Shown in pieces: positions 25,564 through 34,738 of a DNA stretch of 64,000 nt. The position numbers were made by a program, and so were the translations under genes. Each line of letters opens with the position of its first letter. The first letter of the stretch is position 1. The stretch is from positions 186,001 through 250,000 of the forward strand of contig NZ_FOVW01000004.1 in NCBI RefSeq assembly GCF_900115305.1, written 5' to 3'. The notes under the pieces are model-generated. The model saw only the letters and a program-made list of their open reading frames with translations. It made no database searches and was not told the origin of the DNA. This DNA is from Algoriphagus ornithinivorans. Lineage in GTDB: Bacteria; Bacteroidota; Bacteroidia; Cytophagales; Cyclobacteriaceae.

Positions 25564-25606
25564 AAAAAACCTCTCTCAGTTAATTTCCGACAGAGGTTTT
25601 TTTGTT
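25564..25606 (-). terminator. Terminator of the PQQ-repeat protein gene (possibly bidirectional)
   Basis: A 10-bp stem with one mismatch (arms aacctctctc/gacagaggtt) has T runs on both strands. It lies 19 bases past the stop codon of the gene at 25625. Confidence 0.7.
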
Positions 25607-25624
25607 GAATAGCGAAATAGGTTC

Positions 25625-27520
25625 TTATTTTTTTAAATCAAAGGCACTGATGACTCCATTTCCGGATAGGTAATACAAATAGCCTTCTATATCATCCACT
25701 TCATAAACCGGTTTTTTATCTTTTAGGATGATCTCCTTTTCGGTTTTTCCAGAATCTTTGTTCACTTTGACCAAACCTACTCCATCGCTCAAATCCGTTA
25801 GGATAAACTGATCATTAGCCGTTGCCATGGTGGCTTTAAATCGCTTGGTCATTTCTCCATAGGATACGGAAGCTATATTTGCAAAAGATTCTGCTGCAGC
25901 CGCATTGTTTTTAGCGCGCATGGCATCTGCACTATTATATTCTCCGATATAATAGGAATAGGTGGATTGGGAAGCTGCAGCCGCTGAAACTGCTGCTGAA
26001 GCTACCGATAAAGCTCCCAATGCAACTTTTGCAAAGGTGCTTTGCCCTGGGGCTTTATGAAATACATGGTAATTCTCTTTTCCCTCACTATTCAACAACA
26101 TCATATTTTGATCAGATGCTAAATAGATTCCTGAGGAGCGAATCCCCATCGTGTAAGGACTTTCTTTTCCATCAAATTTGAATTTGGCAAGTGTGCTGAG
26201 ATCTCCTGTATTTTCATCAATAGCTAAAATTTCCTCTCCTGTGCTGATCAAATAGCGTCCCTTCGCAGCATCATACGCGCTGGTAACAGCTGTTGCTTTC
26301 TTGTATTGAATTCCTTTTTTCCATTTAGAATCACCGGTAGTGAGGTTGATGATATTTGCATCGGTGTCTGTGATATAGATCATGCCTTGAGGAGTGGTAG
26401 CCATGGTATGGATATTTGCTCCTGTATCAATGGGCTTTTTGAAAAGTGGAGTACCGTCAAACTTGATTTTATTAATCCCACCTTCTGCAATACCAAATAA
26501 AATTCCGTCTTCCATTACATAAAAGTGCTGTACATATCCCTTGGTTTTAGGGGCTTTTTCCCAAAGATCTTCTCCATTGCTGGCATCAAGGAAGGCAATC
26601 TTGGACTCACCGCTTCCACCTATCTGGCTTACCAAGCTGCTTCCTCCTTTGAACACATCACTTACGATTGCCAGACCTTGGGGTAAAATCTGAAATCTTG
26701 TAATTGAACCTTTGATTTTTCGCTCTTTATCCCAAAGTTCTCGCCCGTCTTTTCCAAATTTGTGAATGCGGGTATCTCCATTACTTCTCTCTTCGAATCC
26801 GTAAATTTCATTTCCGGTATTATCTGCGATCATACTGGTGACATTTTTGATTTCATTCTGCCAGATAATGCCTCCATCTTTCACATTGGCGCAGATTACC
26901 CCTTTGGTTGTAGGAACAAATACTTGATTTTGAAGTAAAAATGGCGCTCCAGAACTCATAGGAATAGCAGCGCCACTTCTAACTTTTCCAATATTGGGAT
27001 CGAGCTTTGCAAATCCCTCCTGTTTCCCAGAAGCTAGATCATAAATGCCAACCGCCAGTACCTCTTCTTCACGCTTTTCACGGTTGCCGACTACGACAAC
27101 CTTGTTTTCCGGAAGGAAAATTTTCAATTGAGCTATTTGCTTCCAGCCATTTTCTTCAGTGACAAATACCTTCTCTCCGGTAATCACATCGATCACTGTA
27201 CGTTTAGAGTTGGCGAAAATGGTCCCAGGAATTTGGGAAGCTCCGCCCTGAGTGAGAATGATGTAGGGGCTTAAAGGCACTAGTTCCATTTCTTCTTCTT
27301 TGATTTTACCATATTCGGCAAAACTGAAATGCGGGCTGCTTGCTCCGGGTCTTATTCCAGATAGCCCGCTGCTACCATTGACTAATAGGACTCCTGCGTC
27401 TGTGAGGGTCATTTTTTCGATTTTCCCACCTATTTCATATTTAAATGTGGGAGCTGTTTGACTCCAGGCATTCCCTGCCAGGAAGATTACAGCCAGCAAT
27501 AAAAAGCTTAATTTTTTCAT
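25625..27520 (-). CDS. Secreted PQQ-like beta-propeller repeat protein
   Basis: 631 residues. The signal peptide is MKKLSFLLLAVIFLAGNAWS. The rest shows repeated blade motifs of the PQQ/BamB type: GxxIWQNEI, GRELWDKER, NGEDLWEKA, TGDSKWKKG, with Trp near the end of each. An Ala-rich segment (VALGALSVASAAVSAAAASQ, about 495-515) interrupts the last blades and could be a helical insertion. Such propellers act as scaffolds or bind ligands; an enzyme role is not shown. The next gene on this strand (24012-25091) is also secreted but lies beyond the terminator. Confidence 0.8.
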   Translation of the reverse strand: MKKLSFLLLAVIFLAGNAWSQTAPTFKYEIGGKIEKMTLTDAGVLLVNGSSGLSGIRPGASSPHFSFAEYGKIKEEEMELVPLSPYIILTQGGASQIPGTIFANSKRTVIDVITGEKVFVTEENGWKQIAQLKIFLPENKVVVVGNREKREEEVLAVGIYDLASGKQEGFAKLDPNIGKVRSGAAIPMSSGAPFLLQNQVFVPTTKGVICANVKDGGIIWQNEIKNVTSMIADNTGNEIYGFEERSNGDTRIHKFGKDGRELWDKERKIKGSITRFQILPQGLAIVSDVFKGGSSLVSQIGGSGESKIAFLDASNGEDLWEKAPKTKGYVQHFYVMEDGILFGIAEGGINKIKFDGTPLFKKPIDTGANIHTMATTPQGMIYITDTDANIINLTTGDSKWKKGIQYKKATAVTSAYDAAKGRYLISTGEEILAIDENTGDLSTLAKFKFDGKESPYTMGIRSSGIYLASDQNMMLLNSEGKENYHVFHKAPGQSTFAKVALGALSVASAAVSAAAASQSTYSYYIGEYNSADAMRAKNNAAAAESFANIASVSYGEMTKRFKATMATANDQFILTDLSDGVGLVKVNKDSGKTEKEIILKDKKPVYEVDDIEGYLYYLSGNGVISAFDLKK

Positions 27521-27765
27521 CTTTTTGGGAGTTGTGAGGTTTTCAAATTCTACACCCTAAAGAAAAAGTAGCCACAGATGGATTACCATACGTTATATGG
27601 CGTATTTATATTGTATAAAGCCCAGGAATGAGGGAAAAGAGCTGATTTTGAAATGCTTAATAACCCAAAAAGGAAGATAAGCTGATTTTTTCAGCAAGGG
27701 GGAATCTTGGATTTTACTTTTAAAAAGATGCTGCTGAATTATTTATCGATTGGTGAAATCATATT

Positions 27766-28074
27766 TCAAGATGATCTGCTAAAAAGTAATCTGATAAGTG
27801 CGGAAACATTAGATAAACGAAGAAGAGATTTATCACTGCGATAAATCTCTTTTTGATTGTAAACAATGCGTATTCGCTGATCGATATTGGTTTTTGGGAA
27901 ACTTCTCAGAAGCTTAAAAAGTCTCCAGGTGGAGATTCCTAAGTTAGGCATCCCATTTCCATTGATGGCAATTCCTATTTCCTCTGAATCACTCAAAACG
28001 ATTATCTCATGAGTTTCAGAGGAAATAGTTAAATCAGCCGCAATTGTTAAGCTCGATGTCATCTTACTTCTCAC
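27766..28074 (-). CDS. Hypothetical protein, 102 residues
   Basis: No family recognised. It has a beta-rich N-terminal half (SLTIAADLTISSETHEIIVL) and a basic C-terminal half with many Arg and Leu (RLLFSRSS). It follows the 66-residue gene with an 11-base overlap from its first ATG; a second ATG (MTSSL) removes the overlap. The two genes therefore form a unit and may make two parts of one product. Confidence 0.5.
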   Translation of the reverse strand: MRSKMTSSLTIAADLTISSETHEIIVLSDSEEIGIAINGNGMPNLGISTWRLFKLLRSFPKTNIDQRIRIVYNQKEIYRSDKSLLRLSNVSALIRLLFSRSS

Positions 28075-28264
28075 TGGTTGAGATTTTCAACTTGCCGTTG
28101 ACTTTCCAATTGGTAAAAGTGGAACTGTCGCCAACTTCCTTCGGTACGCCCAATGTAAAATCTTCGAAATCATAGGAAATCACTGCACCTTTTCCAGTTA
28201 GCTTTTCATACAGTCCAATGGCCAAATCAGGCCAGGTTTGAATACTTTCTTTTTCTTTTGTCAT
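28064..28264 (-). CDS. Hypothetical protein, 66 residues
   Basis: A small soluble protein with no signal: a helical start (TWPDLAIGLYEKLTGKGAVI) and a beta-rich end (FTNWKVNGKLKISTSEK). It is upstream of and overlaps the 102-residue gene. I recognise no family. Both genes lie downstream of the divergently transcribed hflK-hflC pair. Confidence 0.5.
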   Translation of the reverse strand: MTKEKESIQTWPDLAIGLYEKLTGKGAVISYDFEDFTLGVPKEVGDSSTFTNWKVNGKLKISTSEK

Positions 28265-28463
28265 GGTAATTAAAATTGGTTTATGAATACCTAACAGATT
28301 AGAAAAGGGATTGTTATGGCATTTAGTTAATTTCTGCGTTAAGCCACCTTCTCTTTTTACTATGAATTATTTCTTCTTTAGTATTTTTAGTGGTATTCTT
28401 AAATAATCAAGTCTGCTCAAGTTAACCTTTGAACTAGTAGGCTATAAACTGGCTTAATATTAT

Positions 28464-29435
28464 ATGGAAGAAAAAATTTATCAAATCAACCTGTATTGGT
28501 TCAGAAAACACCTCAGGAAAATAGTCCTAGGGTTTTTGTTGCTTATAGCGCTTTTCACTAGCATCCGAACGGTAGGTCCGGAAGAGGAAGGAGTAGTTAT
28601 TCAACTGGGCCAATACAATCGTACGGTCAATCCTGGTCTGAATTTTATCATTCCATTTTGGATAGAGCGTATGTATAAAATTCCCGTTCAGCGTCAATTG
28701 AAGCAGGAATTCGGATTCCGAACTACCCGTGCAGGAACTCAGACTGAATATACCAAGACAGGCTTTGGTGATGAAAGCATGATGCTGACAGGTGACCTCA
28801 ATCTCACCGATGTGGAATGGGTGGTGCAATACCGAATTACCAATTCTTATAATTTTCTATTCAAAGTCAGAAATGCAGAAAAAACCCTAAGGGATATGTC
28901 TGAGTCAGTGATGCGGAAGGTAGTCGGAGACCGCACGGTGAATGAAGTTTTGACCGTAGGAAGACAGGAAATAGCCACGACTGTGGAGGGGCTGCTTCAG
29001 GAACTTTGTGATGAATATGAAAATGGAATTAGAATCGATCAGGTAGTGCTTCAGGATGTCAATCCTCCGGAGCCGGTGAAGCCATCCTTCAATGCCGTCA
29101 ACCAGGCTCAGCAGGAGCGGGAAACTTTGATCAATCAAGCTGAGGCGGAGTATAACCGTGTAATTCCCAGAGCTAGGGGAGAAGCAGAAGAGACGATCCA
29201 ATTGGCAGAGGCTTTTGCTCTTAATCGGGTCAACCGTGCCAAAGGTGAAGCTGAGCGTTTTAATGCTTTATATGAAGCGTACATCAAGGCGCCGGAAGTC
29301 ACCAAACAACGGATTTATTTGGAAACTATGGAGAAGATTTTGCCTAAAATCGGAAACAAAATTATCGTTGATGAAAAAGGCAATAATGTTCTTCCTCTAT
29401 TAAATATTGATAAAGCTAAAAGTCCTCAACAATGA
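28464..29435 (+). CDS. hflK: HflK-type SPFH protein (modulator of FtsH)
   Basis: 323 residues. A cytoplasmic N-terminus and one transmembrane helix (LRKIVLGFLLLIALFTSIRT, about 17-36) lead to an SPFH/band-7 domain (VGPEEEGVVIQLGQYNRTVN, GLNFIIPFWIERMY). A long helical segment follows (QAQQERETLINQAEAEYNR). HflK and HflC form a large complex around the FtsH membrane protease. The stop codon overlaps the hflC start codon (ATGA), so the pair is translationally coupled. Confidence 0.92.
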   Translation: MEEKIYQINLYWFRKHLRKIVLGFLLLIALFTSIRTVGPEEEGVVIQLGQYNRTVNPGLNFIIPFWIERMYKIPVQRQLKQEFGFRTTRAGTQTEYTKTGFGDESMMLTGDLNLTDVEWVVQYRITNSYNFLFKVRNAEKTLRDMSESVMRKVVGDRTVNEVLTVGRQEIATTVEGLLQELCDEYENGIRIDQVVLQDVNPPEPVKPSFNAVNQAQQERETLINQAEAEYNRVIPRARGEAEETIQLAEAFALNRVNRAKGEAERFNALYEAYIKAPEVTKQRIYLETMEKILPKIGNKIIVDEKGNNVLPLLNIDKAKSPQQ

Positions 29436-30370
29436 GCAAGAGAAAGATAAGTTCCATCGTGATAGTGACTTTGTTGGTCCTAATGACCTTCAATAGCTAT
29501 TTTGTTTTGGATGAAACGCAGCAGGCTATCGTTACCCAATTTGGGAAACCTGTTGGAGATCCAAGAACCTCTCCGGGCATTAATTTCAAAATCCCATTTT
29601 TGCATAAAGTGCAGTTTTTTGACAAGCGCTATTTGGAATGGGACGGAGATAGAAATCAGGTTCCTACTAAGGATAAGAAGTTTATATTCATCGATACCTA
29701 TGCAAGATGGGAGATTACTAATCCTTTGCAGTTTTTCATTCGCTTGAGAGATGAGCGTTCTGCACAATCCAGATTGGATGATATTCTGGATGGGGAAACC
29801 CGAAATGCAATTGCCAGTCATGATTTATTGGATATCGTAAGATCAAGTAATCGGGAACCGGAAATCACAGAAGACTTTCTGGAGGAGATTGAGGTATTGC
29901 AGGATATTTCCGTCGGAAGGGATAAGATCGAGGAGATTGTTTTGAAAAAAGCCAATGAGAGAACCACTGATTTGGGGGTGAGAATTCTGGATTTTCGATT
30001 CAAGCGAATGAATTATGTGGATGATGTTCGGGATAGAGTATATGACCGAATGATTTCAGAAAGAAATCGAATCGCTGATCAATTTAGGTCTGAAGGGCAG
30101 GGAAAGGCCCGTGTCATTGAAGGGAATAAAGAGCGGGATTTGGCTGAAATACAGTCGGAAGCCTTCCGCCAGGCAGAGGAAATCAAAGGGAAAGCAGATG
30201 CGGAAGCTACTGCTATTTATGCGGCTGCTTATAATCGAAGCAGAACCTCTGTGGAACTCTACAAATTCCTTCGAACGATGGAGAGTTTTGAGAAGTCCAT
30301 GGATGAGAAAACCAGTATCATTTTATCCACAGATTCTGAATTTTTCAGATACCTGAGAAAACTGAATTGA
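29432..30370 (+). CDS. hflC: HflC-type SPFH protein (modulator of FtsH)
   Basis: 312 residues. The N-terminal transmembrane segment (SIVIVTLLVLMTFNSYFVLD) is followed by an SPFH domain (QAIVTQFGKPVGDPRTSPG, INFKIPFLHKVQFFDKR). It contains the LDDILDGETRNAIASHDLLD helix typical of HflC and an extended helix near the C-terminus (EEIKGKADAEATAIYAAAYN). It is the partner of HflK and overlaps it by 4 bases. A strong terminator follows. Confidence 0.93.
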   Translation: MSKRKISSIVIVTLLVLMTFNSYFVLDETQQAIVTQFGKPVGDPRTSPGINFKIPFLHKVQFFDKRYLEWDGDRNQVPTKDKKFIFIDTYARWEITNPLQFFIRLRDERSAQSRLDDILDGETRNAIASHDLLDIVRSSNREPEITEDFLEEIEVLQDISVGRDKIEEIVLKKANERTTDLGVRILDFRFKRMNYVDDVRDRVYDRMISERNRIADQFRSEGQGKARVIEGNKERDLAEIQSEAFRQAEEIKGKADAEATAIYAAAYNRSRTSVELYKFLRTMESFEKSMDEKTSIILSTDSEFFRYLRKLN

Positions 30371-30389
30371 TATGAGTAACCATTGAATT

Positions 30390-30426
30390 AAATGCCTTTG
30401 AGTTTTTGCTCAAGGGCATTTTTTTT
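30390..30426 (+). terminator. Terminator after hflC
   Basis: A hairpin with arms aaatgcctttgag/ctcaagggcattt (one mismatch) is followed by T residues (30419-30426). Confidence 0.85.
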
Positions 30427-30446
30427 GAAAAAGATTTGACCTTATC

Positions 30447-30926
30447 TCATTTCCCCCAAAGTCCTTTTCCTTTGGTTCGTGCCTCGCGCTGTAGTTTGAT
30501 AAATAAAGATTCGTATTTGACATTAGGAGGGAACGTAGCTACTGTAGCATAGCCTTCCTGAACCAATAGCGCATTAAAAAACCTTCCATCTTCCAGGTAG
30601 ACATAGGCTAAAGTTCTTTGATATCTATCATAGCGCTGGACGTCATATTCCAGTCTCACTTTTTGGCCTTCCAATATACGCTTTGCATAAGCTGAGCTCT
30701 CTTTTCCAAAGTATTCAATTCTTTTCCTGCCCGAATTACGTGCTTCTGGTGAGTCCACGCCAATCAATCGGATTTTTTCCTCCTGACCTTTACTATTTAG
30801 AACCCAAAAAGTATCACCGTCAACTACTTTGGTGACGGGGAGGAGTGCTGTTTTTTGTTGGGAAAAAGCATATTGCTGAACCAATGCTAGCCACAGAAAA
30901 AGGATAAAAAAGTTTTTTGCTCTCAT
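30447..30926 (-). CDS. Secreted thermonuclease (SNase) family protein
   Basis: 159 residues from the ATG at 30926 (MRAKNFFILFLWLALVQQYA), a signal peptide cut near AFSQQ; the upstream TTG adds seven residues. The SNase pattern is complete: KVVDGDTFWVL, KIRLIGVDSPEARN (catalytic Arg and acidic residues), VRLEYDVQRYDRYQRTLAYV, EGYATVATFP and EARTKGKGLWG. It cleaves DNA and RNA using calcium and is likely periplasmic or secreted. It stands alone and faces the hflC terminator. Confidence 0.88.
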   Translation of the reverse strand: MRAKNFFILFLWLALVQQYAFSQQKTALLPVTKVVDGDTFWVLNSKGQEEKIRLIGVDSPEARNSGRKRIEYFGKESSAYAKRILEGQKVRLEYDVQRYDRYQRTLAYVYLEDGRFFNALLVQEGYATVATFPPNVKYESLFIKLQREARTKGKGLWGK

Positions 30927-31100
30927 GTGATTTATGAATAATTCCAAACCTAAGAAAACAGGAGTAAAAGACCTGTCAAAAGATAAAATATCTTCAGAGT
31001 TCCGACAGCTATTGTCTTAATTAGATAGGCTCGCATTGAAAATTACTTGGTCATTTCTGAGAAACTAGAGAACTTCAAGGTTCACTTAATTCTTTTTCCC

Positions 31101-32165
31101 ATGGATTTTTATCTCAACCAAGTGCTTACTGCTTTTTCAAAAATGGATATAGATTCTTTGGGGGAATTAATGGATGAAAGTCGCACCTATTCGGATGTCC
31201 CTTTGGAGTCTTTTCTAAGAAGCTTGAATACATCTTTCAAACAATTTAGGGATGCTGGAGATGAAGAATTGGAGCTTCTTCCGGGATATTGTCATGAAAT
31301 GTCCTGTAATCCCGATCAGATTAGAACTGGATACAGGCTACTTGGAAAGCAGTCTAAAAGTTATTTGGATTTAAGGTTTGTACTGGAACTCACCAATGAC
31401 AGGAAGGACCACGAAATAGCAGATATTTATTCTTGCTCTTGTTTTTCATGCCATCATGAAGAGTTTGGCTTAGGTGCACGAGTAAACCTGAGAATTCATG
31501 CAGATGAGCATTTGAGATTTCTAGGGAAATCAGACCTGCAGATTTATGCCCATAAAGCCAATGTGGAGCTGAAATTATTGAAGAAGGAGCCCAATCCTTT
31601 AACCTATGACTGGGTGGAGGCTTGGCTGATCTTGACTCAGGCTACTTTTGATTATTTGGCAGAAGCTACGGAAGAACTGCCCTATTTCGAGGATTATAGC
31701 TGGGAAGAATTTCTTCAAACTCGAGCACAGCTGAATAAATATTGGAATGTGGTCAGGGAATTATATGAAGAGGGACTATTGACATGGGATTTTTCTAAGA
31801 AAATAAATGAAGAAGAGCTAATAGAAAAAGTGATTCAGGCAGAAACGATTATGGATGAGTATTTCTGCGAATTTCTTTTCCAAAACACCAATCTCGATGA
31901 AGACTTTTTTATCAACTGGAGAGGCCATTCCTTCAGAGAGGGATATTTTGATCTGTTCCCAATCTTTTGGAAAGGATTTATCCCTATTCGTGCTCAATTA
32001 GTCCAAAAGTATTATGCGCTATCAGAATATGAGACTGAGGATTTTTTGGAAGATGAGTATTGCTTTAATCAGGAAGAAACTTTGGAGAGTCTTTATTTTC
32101 ATATGAATATTAGAAAAGAGGCTAAGGAAAGAGGAGAAGAAATTCCCTTTTATTCAAAAGTTTAA
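31101..32165 (+). CDS. Conserved protein of unknown function with a Cys-His cluster
   Basis: 354 residues from the ATG at 31101 (MDFYLNQVLTAFSKMDIDSL); the earlier 18 residues to 31047 are unlikely. It is soluble and acidic. A compact cluster at about residues 110-130 (DIYSCSCFSCHHEEFG) has three Cys and two His that could bind a metal. The C-terminal half is rich in Trp and Glu (DYSWEEFLQTRAQLNK, NWRGHSFREGYFDLFP), suggesting a helical fold. I recognise no family. It stands between two intergenic spaces of more than 100 bp. Confidence 0.55.
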   Translation: MDFYLNQVLTAFSKMDIDSLGELMDESRTYSDVPLESFLRSLNTSFKQFRDAGDEELELLPGYCHEMSCNPDQIRTGYRLLGKQSKSYLDLRFVLELTNDRKDHEIADIYSCSCFSCHHEEFGLGARVNLRIHADEHLRFLGKSDLQIYAHKANVELKLLKKEPNPLTYDWVEAWLILTQATFDYLAEATEELPYFEDYSWEEFLQTRAQLNKYWNVVRELYEEGLLTWDFSKKINEEELIEKVIQAETIMDEYFCEFLFQNTNLDEDFFINWRGHSFREGYFDLFPIFWKGFIPIRAQLVQKYYALSEYETEDFLEDEYCFNQEETLESLYFHMNIRKEAKERGEEIPFYSKV

Positions 32166-32289
32166 TCGATTCATGCTTCAATTGTGAAGCTATTTATTAG
32201 CTATATAAAACCCTGAAGCTTTAATGCGGTTAAATAATTAAAAATGCTTTCAGGTTTCATCTATTAATCACTAATTTTTTCCTTTTCCC

Positions 32290-32769
32290 ATGTTCCAAAA
32301 AATTCCCCGAACCCAAAGTCCTCCTTCTAAACCATTGATGATATGGGATGGAAACTGTGGTTTTTGTGCCTATTGGATTCAGGTTTGGGAAAGCAAATCA
32401 TCGGGTATAACTTTTAAAACCTATCAGGAAGTAGCAGATCAATTTCCTGAAATTCCTCTCAAAGAATTCAAGAAGGCTTCCCGGTTTATTGAAACCAACG
32501 GGCAAATATTCAGTGGTCCTGATTCAGCTTACAGGAGCTTTTTCCATTTCAAAAGGCCTTTAAAATTTCCGCACCGCTGGTATCAGAAGTCCAGATCTTT
32601 CAGATGGATGAGCGATCATGCCTACAATTTCATGGCTAAAAATAGGCCAGCCATGATGAAAATCACCTATGCTTTTTGGGGCAAAAACCCAAAGCAACAA
32701 AAGCCTTATTGGCTTCTGTGGCTGTTGGGAGTCTTGTCTATTATTTTACTTTTTGTGAAGGTGATTTAA
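32290..32769 (+). CDS. DCC-family thiol-disulfide oxidoreductase-like protein (DUF393)
   Basis: 159 residues. The DUF393/DCC motif MIWDGNCGFCAYW (about 18-30) gives the D-G-x-C-x-x-C site. It continues with ASRFIETNGQIFSGPDSAYR, also typical of the family. The C-terminus is a single transmembrane helix (YWLLWLLGVLSIILLFVKV). DCC proteins are thioredoxin-like, but the true substrate is unknown. It is not clearly in an operon, with a convergent hydrolase gene 18 bases downstream. Confidence 0.8.
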   Translation: MFQKIPRTQSPPSKPLMIWDGNCGFCAYWIQVWESKSSGITFKTYQEVADQFPEIPLKEFKKASRFIETNGQIFSGPDSAYRSFFHFKRPLKFPHRWYQKSRSFRWMSDHAYNFMAKNRPAMMKITYAFWGKNPKQQKPYWLLWLLGVLSIILLFVKVI

Positions 32770-32786
32770 ATTTATCTATTAACACC

Positions 32787-33422
32787 TCAAAGCCTAATTG
32801 CTCTCGCAACTACCTGAGCCATAATACCCAAACCTTCTTTATTGGGATGAACCCCATCAGGTAGCAACTCAGCCTTGTCCATCAAAGGAGTATACAAATC
32901 AATCAGCTCTGAAGCGCTGGATTGAGCAATGTCCATGATCATCATACGCTGTTCGTTGTTCATGACATTGGCAGTAATTCCAAAATTATCCTTGGTAACC
33001 GGTACGGGCATGATCACATATACCTTTCCATCTACAGGCATATGCTGACGAAACTCTGCAATCATATCCAAATAGTCTTTTCTGAAATCTGCTTTATGAG
33101 CCCAATTCTGTGGTTTGGAATCATTGGTGCCAAGCATGATTACCAAAATGTCTGGAGCAAAATCTTTCACTTCTTGAAATTGTGGTTCATTCCAATAAGG
33201 GAAATCTCCTTTTCTCAATAGCGTTCTGCCACTTACTCCAAAATTCTTTACCAGATAAGTTTCTCCCAATAATGCCTGCATTTGTAGGGGATATGAATCC
33301 GGATTATCTCTACCGGGTCCTTGTGTGATTGAATTTCCCACACAGGCAATTTTGATAGGTGATTGGGCGTATGCCGATAGGCTGAAAAGAAGTAGGAATA
33401 GAAAACTGAAATAGGTTCGCAT
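32787..33422 (-). CDS. Secreted SGNH/GDSL hydrolase
   Basis: 211 residues. The signal peptide MRTYFSFLFLLLFSLSAYAQ is followed by block I KIACVGNSITQGPG (Ser nucleophile in GNSIT). Block III is MLGTNDSKP, and block V is DGVHPNKEG with the catalytic Asp-His pair near the C-terminus. SGNH hydrolases remove acyl or acetyl groups from lipids or carbohydrates. The combination of export and small size suggests a carbohydrate esterase. It is convergent with the DCC gene. Confidence 0.9.
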   Translation of the reverse strand: MRTYFSFLFLLLFSLSAYAQSPIKIACVGNSITQGPGRDNPDSYPLQMQALLGETYLVKNFGVSGRTLLRKGDFPYWNEPQFQEVKDFAPDILVIMLGTNDSKPQNWAHKADFRKDYLDMIAEFRQHMPVDGKVYVIMPVPVTKDNFGITANVMNNEQRMMIMDIAQSSASELIDLYTPLMDKAELLPDGVHPNKEGLGIMAQVVARAIRL

Positions 33423-33528
33423 AAAGCTGAAAGGTTTGATTTTTGGGTTTTAAGAATTAATTGAATGTAAAATAGAAAATTCAGGCCATTTATTTTCCAC
33501 TCCTTACACCTTCCCCTATTTTTAGAAG

Positions 33529-34368
33529 ATGAAGCCTATCAAAGCTCTTTACCCTTACATTTCTTGGCTTTCCATTGATGTGGTTTTAGGAGCCATGGCA
33601 GGGATGTTGTTTTTTTCTCAACTCCTCCACGTGCAGCTAGGGTGGGAAATTTATGCATTGTTGGGTCTCTGTGTTTGGGTGATTTATACAGCCGATCATC
33701 TGTTGGATTCCCGTAAAAAAGTACAGATTGACCTGAGTCCCAGACATCAGTTTCATGCAAGAAATCAGAAAACCCTTTTGTTTAGCCTGGCTTTAGCTAC
33801 GCTTTTGGGCTTGCTGGGAGCGATTTGGGTCTTAGGCTGGACCGGGGAATTACTATGGTCTCTGGTTCTTGCGGGGGCAATAGGCGGAAGTATGACCTTA
33901 ATACGATTGGGAGGAAATGCCGGGAATGGACTTAAGGAATTGAGTACGGCAGTTTTTTACGTTTTGGGGATTGCCTGGATCCCCCTTCTTCGAGCCGATG
34001 CATTGGATAGAGACTGGAGACTGGGAGCTTTTTTATTAGTATTTACGCTGTTGGCTTTTTTGAATTTGCTGATGCTATCCTGGATGGACAGAAAAAAAGA
34101 TGAAATAGCTGGCTTTCCCTCTGCGGCACAATTGTTTCAACCCACACAATTATTGGATTGGATCCGAAGACTTGCTCTGCTATTGATTATAGCTTCGCTT
34201 GCACTCTTTATCGCTTTGCCCTCTTTCTTCCGCATGTATTCCTGTATTTTGCTGATAATGGTTATCCTCCATTTCTTGATTTTTTTCAATAAAAACCTCA
34301 ATGAAAATCAAATTCGGAGTAGGATGGAGGCGGTTTTTCTATTGCCTTGGATATTATTGATTTTTTGA
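33529..34368 (+). CDS. Multi-pass membrane protein, UbiA-like
   Basis: 279 residues with about eight hydrophobic helices (SIDVVLGAMAGMLFFSQLL, EIYALLGLCVWVIYTADHLL and others). YTADHLLDSRKK follows the second helix and DRKKDEIAGFPSAAQLF occurs later. Both resemble the two aspartate-rich loops of UbiA prenyltransferases, but the N-D-x-x-D signature is not complete. A prenyl-transfer function is therefore only suggested. The stop codon runs directly into an 11-bp tandem repeat. Confidence 0.5.
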   Translation: MKPIKALYPYISWLSIDVVLGAMAGMLFFSQLLHVQLGWEIYALLGLCVWVIYTADHLLDSRKKVQIDLSPRHQFHARNQKTLLFSLALATLLGLLGAIWVLGWTGELLWSLVLAGAIGGSMTLIRLGGNAGNGLKELSTAVFYVLGIAWIPLLRADALDRDWRLGAFLLVFTLLAFLNLLMLSWMDRKKDEIAGFPSAAQLFQPTQLLDWIRRLALLLIIASLALFIALPSFFRMYSCILLIMVILHFLIFFNKNLNENQIRSRMEAVFLLPWILLIF

Positions 34369-34417
34369 AATAAGATAGAAATAAGATAGAAATAAGATAG
34401 AAATAAGATAGAAATAC
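34368..34417. repeat. 11-bp tandem repeat after the UbiA-like gene
   Basis: aaataagatag is repeated four times in perfect tandem, followed by a partial fifth (aaatac). It begins in the stop codon of the upstream gene. No such repeat is seen elsewhere in the window. Confidence 0.85.
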
Positions 34418-34429
34418 TCATTCTAAATG

Positions 34430-34640
34430 TATGCCTAGAAACAATTCTCCCTTTACAAAGGGGGCAAGAGCTTGTCCCGATGAATATCGGGAGGGGTTTA
34501 ATTAATAAATTAATTCCTCTCAAATGAAAATAAAGAGTGATTAAAATGATTCTAAAGGATCGCAAAGTTCCATGCCTACAGCATGGTGAGGTTTTTGTGA
34601 GGTCATTTGCTACCGAACTTTAATCCCTCCGGGATTGACT
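34430..34640. repeat. Intergenic hairpin cluster with one module related to the 7-kb array
   Basis: A run of small palindromes: cccttt-ac-aaaggg (about 34450), tcccgat-gaat-atcggga (34475-34492, the same stem as in the tRNA remnant), ccatgcctacagcatgg (34570-34586), and ctaccgaactttaatccc with ccgggatt (about 34610-34636). The last two match the array modules at 7 kb, but the second is in inverted orientation. Nothing in this stretch encodes a protein. Confidence 0.7.
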
Positions 34641-34738
34641 AGACTTCAATTTTTGAGGATTTATCATTTTAAGTGTCAGCCATGATAAATGTTGCACATC
34701 AATCTCTTCAATTTTTATCTGGAACCGTAATTTATGTA

